NCBI GenBank assembly: GCA_902806105.1
Contig: CADCVI010000121.1
Coordinates: 1 to 8,701 of the forward strand
DNA length: 8,701 bases
Direction: 5' to 3'
Source: an uncultured Rubrobacteraceae bacterium
Lineage (GTDB): Bacteria; Actinomycetota; Rubrobacteria; Rubrobacterales; Rubrobacteraceae
Shown in pieces: positions 5,900 to 8,701 of the stretch; positions within the stretch are counted from its first letter, which is position 1, and every line of letters starts with the position of its first letter. The notes below the pieces were generated by a model. That model saw only the letters and a program-made list of their open reading frames with translations, had not been told where the DNA came from and searched no databases. Position numbers and translations under genes: made by a program.

Positions 5900-8048
5900 C
5901 GATGTCCCGGACGGGGCCCTCCGGCAGCGCTCGCTTTCCCCGTCGCTCCCGCGGAGGACCACGCTCCCCGAGCTGCGGGGGCGACCCGTCTCGGAGCTTC
6001 CGGGCGTGGGCCCCAGGATAGCGGCCGCGCTCAAGGACCTCGGCGTCACCACGCTGGCCGACCTCGTCTCCCACTACCCCTCCCGCCACGAGGACCTCTC
6101 GAACGTCAAACCCATCTCCGACCTGCGCGTCGGGGAGAAGGCGACGATCGTGGCGCGCGTGGTCAACGTGAAGCCGGTCGGGCGTCCCGTGAGGGGGAGA
6201 TCCCCCGGCCTCTCCGCACAACTCTACGACGGAACGGGCTACATGCCCGCGACGGTCTGGGGACGCGGCTGGCTCCTCAACCAGCTCGTCCCGGAGACCT
6301 GGGTGGTGGCCTCGGGCGAGGTCCAGCGCAAGTACGGGTTGCAGCTCGCGACGAAGAGCATCGAGGTCGTGGACGACCCGGCGACCCTCGGGGACTCGGC
6401 GCACGCCGGCAGGTTCGTGCCGGTGTATCCGGCGAACAAGGCGATAAACGCCCGGCGCGCCCGGACGCTTATCCACCGCGCCCTCGACGGCGCCGGGCGC
6501 ATCCTCGACCCGCTGCCCGCCGGCATCCTCGCCCGACAGGGGCTCGCCAGCTTGCACGACGCGATACACGAGATCCACTTCCCCTCCGACCGGGAGAGCC
6601 TCAAGCAGGCGACCCGCAGGCTCGTCTTCCACGAGCTTTTCCTCATCCAGGCGGGCCTCGCCGCCCGGAAAGCCCGGCTAGAAAAGACCGAGAAGGGGCG
6701 CCGCCACCGGGGCGACGGGCACCTGCTGAACCCGTTCCTGAAGGCCCTGCCGTTCGGGCTCACGGGGGCGCAGGAGCGCGTGATCGGGGAGGTCCTCGAG
6801 GGGATGCGCTCTGAGAAGCCGATGCGCCGCCTCCTTCAGGGCGACGTCGGGAGCGGCAAGACCGTCGTCGCCGTCGCCGGCCTCCTCTCGGCTGTCGAGT
6901 CGGGCGGGCAGGGCGCGATGATGGCCCCGACCGAGGTTCTCGCCGAGCAGCACTACCTCTCCATCTCCGCTTCCCTGAAGGACCTGCCCGTGAACGTGAT
7001 CCTGCTCACGGGCTCGCAGGGCGCTGTCGAGCGCCGAGCGGCGCTAGAGGCCGTCGCGAGCGGGGAGGCCCACGTCGTCGTCGGAACGCACGCCCTGATC
7101 CAGAAGGGCGTGGATTTCCGGAACCTCTCGCTCGTGGTCGTCGACGAGCAGCACCGTTTCGGGGTCGGGCAGAGGACGGAGTTCAAGGAGAAGGGGGCGG
7201 TCCCGGATACGCTCGTGATGACGGCCACCCCGATCCCGAGGACGCTCTCGCTCACGCTCTACGGGGATCTGGAGGTCTCGATCCTGGACGAGCTGCCGCC
7301 GGGGAGAAAGCCGGTCGAGACGCGCGCCATCTCCGTCGCGGAGCGCTACGAGGCCTACGAGAGCGTCGCGGAAGAGTTGGAGGCGGGGCGGCAGGCGTAC
7401 GTAATCTGCCCGCTCGTCGAGGAGTCCGAGGCCCTGGAGGACGTGCGGGCGGCGGAGGAGCTGTACGAGGAGCTCGTCGAGGAGATCTTCCCGGACAGGC
7501 GCGTCGGCCTGCTGCACGGCCGCATGAAGGCGCAGGAGAAGCGCGAGGTGATGGCGGCGTTCCGGTCGCGGGAGATCGAGGTTCTCGTCGCCACGGTGGT
7601 CGTCGAGGTCGGGGTGGACGTTCCGAACGCGAGCGCGATCGTCATCGAGGGGGCCGAGCGCTTCGGGCTCTCCCAGCTTCACCAGCTCCGCGGCCGCGTC
7701 TGCCGTGGCCTCCACCCTCCTCAGTGCTTCCTCGTCGCCGACCCCAAGACCGACGACTCCCAAAAGCGTCTCGACGCCCTCTGCGAGCACCAGGACGGCT
7801 TCAAGCTCTCCGAGGTCGACCTCGCGATCCGGGGCGAAGGCACCCTCTTCGGCGCCCGCCAGAGCGGGATGCCGGACCTCAAGGTGGCCAAGCTCCTCCG
7901 GGACATCGACATTCTCGTGGAGGCCCGCCGCGAGGCCTTCGCGATGGTCGCCGAAGATCCGACCCTCCGCAAGCCCCACCACCGACCGCTCAGGCGCGAG
8001 GTCCGGGATCTCCTGGGCAAGGACGTGGACTGGCTATTCAAGGAGTAG
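5874..8048 (+). CDS. recG: ATP-dependent DNA helicase RecG
   Basis: A 724-residue branched-DNA translocase that regresses stalled replication forks and processes Holliday-type junctions. Domains run in order: a helix-hairpin-helix-like start ELPGVGPRIAAALKDLGV (41-58), the wedge OB-fold (about 65-190), then the helicase core. Seen are Walker A GDVGSGKT (323-330, Lys329), APTEVLAEQHY, Walker B DEQH (424-427) followed by RFGVGQR, TATPIPRTL, VATVVVEVGVDVPNA, and motif VI QLRGRVCRG (604-612), where Cys610 replaces the usual glycine. The C-terminal translocation part (RQSGMPDLKVAKLLRD) is complete, ending in WLFKE. The start is uncertain: GTG 5874 and ATG 5880 are both in frame, overlap degV by 26 or 20 nt, and neither has a clear ribosome site, so translation probably depends on coupling to degV. 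The ATG at 5902 is out of frame. The length is normal for actinobacterial RecG. Confidence 0.95.
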   Translation: MPMAWPTYNDVPDGALRQRSLSPSLPRRTTLPELRGRPVSELPGVGPRIAAALKDLGVTTLADLVSHYPSRHEDLSNVKPISDLRVGEKATIVARVVNVKPVGRPVRGRSPGLSAQLYDGTGYMPATVWGRGWLLNQLVPETWVVASGEVQRKYGLQLATKSIEVVDDPATLGDSAHAGRFVPVYPANKAINARRARTLIHRALDGAGRILDPLPAGILARQGLASLHDAIHEIHFPSDRESLKQATRRLVFHELFLIQAGLAARKARLEKTEKGRRHRGDGHLLNPFLKALPFGLTGAQERVIGEVLEGMRSEKPMRRLLQGDVGSGKTVVAVAGLLSAVESGGQGAMMAPTEVLAEQHYLSISASLKDLPVNVILLTGSQGAVERRAALEAVASGEAHVVVGTHALIQKGVDFRNLSLVVVDEQHRFGVGQRTEFKEKGAVPDTLVMTATPIPRTLSLTLYGDLEVSILDELPPGRKPVETRAISVAERYEAYESVAEELEAGRQAYVICPLVEESEALEDVRAAEELYEELVEEIFPDRRVGLLHGRMKAQEKREVMAAFRSREIEVLVATVVVEVGVDVPNASAIVIEGAERFGLSQLHQLRGRVCRGLHPPQCFLVADPKTDDSQKRLDALCEHQDGFKLSEVDLAIRGEGTLFGARQSGMPDLKVAKLLRDIDILVEARREAFAMVAEDPTLRKPHHRPLRREVRDLLGKDVDWLFKE

Positions 8049-8093
8049 CCGAAGGGTCCGTCGGTTTGAAGCGCGAGGGGGCCTTCGTGAAGG

Positions 8094-8113
8094 GGGCGGG
8101 AGTTTCCGCGCCC
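8094..8113 (+). terminator. Possible weak terminator after recG
   Basis: Within the 94-nt gap after recG, GGGCG (8094-8098) pairs with CGCCC (8109-8113) and the inner GGA (8099-8101) with TCC (8105-8107) across a one-base bulge, with loop GTT. No T run follows, so if it terminates it may need Rho or act only as a transcript end stabiliser. Nothing else in the gap is convincing, and no clear promoter for the next gene was seen. Confidence 0.3.
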
Positions 8114-8142
8114 GGAAGTATCTTGCCCGGTGGAACCAACCG

Positions 8143-8701
8143 ATGAGCACCCTGGAGGTTCTGACCGTCCTGCTCGCGGGGGTCGGAGCCGGGGCCATAA
8201 ACGCCATTATCGGCTCTGGCACCCTGTTCACGTTCCCCGTGTTGCTCTCCCTGGGTTTCCCGCCGGTCACCGCGACCATGAGCAACGCCATCGGGCTGGT
8301 GCCCGGCAGCATCTCCGGTACCTGGGGCTACCGTCGCGAGCTGGCGGGGCAGAAGCGCCGGGTGCTGCGCCTCCTGCCCGCCTCACTCCTCGGCGCGGTC
8401 ACGGGCGCCTGGCTACTCCTGCACCTGCCCCCGGAGACCTTCGAGGCGGTCGTCCCCGTCCTGCTCGTCCTCGCCCTGATCCTGGTGGTAACCCAGACCC
8501 GCATCCAGCGCGCGCTCGCCCGGAGCCGCGAGCGCAAGGCTGTGAAAGTAGGCGAGACGAGTTCCGAGCGTGAAGTCGCCTCGTTCTCCGCCACGTACCT
8601 TGTCGGGATCTACGGCGGCTACTTCGCCGCCGCGCAGGGGATCTTGCTCGTGGGCGCGCTCGGCGTCCTCATCCCCGAGACGCTGCAGCGCTTGAATGCC
8701 C
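8143..8701 (+). CDS. TauE/SafE-family membrane permease, N-terminal part (truncated by window edge)
   Basis: Partial gene; 186 codons are visible and the frame is open to the window end. It is a polytopic inner-membrane protein of the TauE/SafE (sulfite exporter-like) family, members of which move small sulfur-containing or organic anions; the substrate here is unknown. The first segment is glycine-rich (GAGAINAIIGSG, residues 15-26), followed by TFPVLLSLGFPPVTAT with the family pattern of a proline-containing helix and then A-T-x-S-N. Further hydrophobic segments lie at about 74-95, 100-117 and 149-178, separated by a charged loop (about 119-148, rich in Arg, Lys and Glu). The piece ending IPETLQRLNA matches the family's second repeat, where an acidic and asparagine motif normally follows. 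The ATG at 8143 is chosen because the family's N-terminal helix begins right after it; the ribosome site is weak (GGTGG near 8129-8133). It is probably not part of the recG operon, given the gap. Confidence 0.85.
   Translation, partial: MSTLEVLTVLLAGVGAGAINAIIGSGTLFTFPVLLSLGFPPVTATMSNAIGLVPGSISGTWGYRRELAGQKRRVLRLLPASLLGAVTGAWLLLHLPPETFEAVVPVLLVLALILVVTQTRIQRALARSRERKAVKVGETSSEREVASFSATYLVGIYGGYFAAAQGILLVGALGVLIPETLQRLNA

Noticed and set aside
5902..5904. ATG directly after the degV stop as recG start
   Set aside because: It is in a different frame from the RecG protein and its translation is Arg/Ser/Pro-rich noise.
7044..7982. Minus-strand open frame of 312 codons opposite recG
   Set aside because: Mirror of the helicase reading frame, without any motif or ribosome site; a composition artefact.
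1..8701. CRISPR array, insertion sequence, prophage, tRNA, toxin-antitoxin or defence island
   Set aside because: No direct repeat series, transposase, integrase, tRNA-like fold or defence gene was seen; nearly all sequence is accounted for by housekeeping genes.

Overview
The window is a dense, GC-rich (by eye roughly two thirds or more G+C) housekeeping stretch of a bacterial chromosome. Gene order, a four-cysteine L28 protein, and heavy use of AGG together with a noticeable number of ATA codons in a high-GC background point to an actinobacterium. From memory that codon habit resembles Rubrobacter and its relatives, but the genus is an inference and no marker gene here proves it.

Positions 1-2984 hold a plus-strand riboflavin operon: the 3' part of ribD (reductase domain), ribE (riboflavin synthase), ribBA (fused DHBP synthase and GTP cyclohydrolase II) and ribH (lumazine synthase). 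Spacing is 1 nt for ribD/ribE, an 11-nt overlap for ribE/ribBA and 10 nt for ribBA/ribH, so the genes should be co-transcribed and partly translationally coupled. Together the products cover GTP to riboflavin apart from the dephosphorylation of the RibD product. RibBA supplies both branch precursors, RibD deaminates and reduces the pyrimidine branch, RibH joins the branches, and RibE makes riboflavin. The operon ends at a strong GC hairpin (2999-3032), which sits between convergent genes and could serve both strands.

Positions 3057-3281 carry rpmB (ribosomal protein L28, zinc-ribbon form) on the minus strand. A 168-nt divergent intergenic region (3282-3449) separates it from a second plus-strand operon. 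That operon contains a FakA/YloV-type DAK-domain kinase, a DegV/FakB-type fatty-acid-binding protein joined by a 1-nt stop/start overlap, and recG, whose start overlaps the end of degV. The kinase and DegV genes form a likely fatty-acid kinase pair (FakB presents the fatty acid, FakA phosphorylates it to acyl phosphate). The rpmB-fakA-recG neighbourhood is, from memory, conserved in Firmicutes and Actinobacteria.

After a 94-nt gap, a TauE/SafE-family membrane protein begins at 8143 and runs off the end. No tRNA or rRNA, mobile element, CRISPR array or prophage signature is visible, and no non-coding stretch exceeds 168 nt.

I found no convincing new biological system. The items most worth checking are two substitutions in normally near-invariant enzyme motifs (Gln for His in the DHBP-synthase GHTEA motif of RibBA; Cys for Gly in helicase motif VI of RecG) and the tightly coupled FakA/FakB-like pair.
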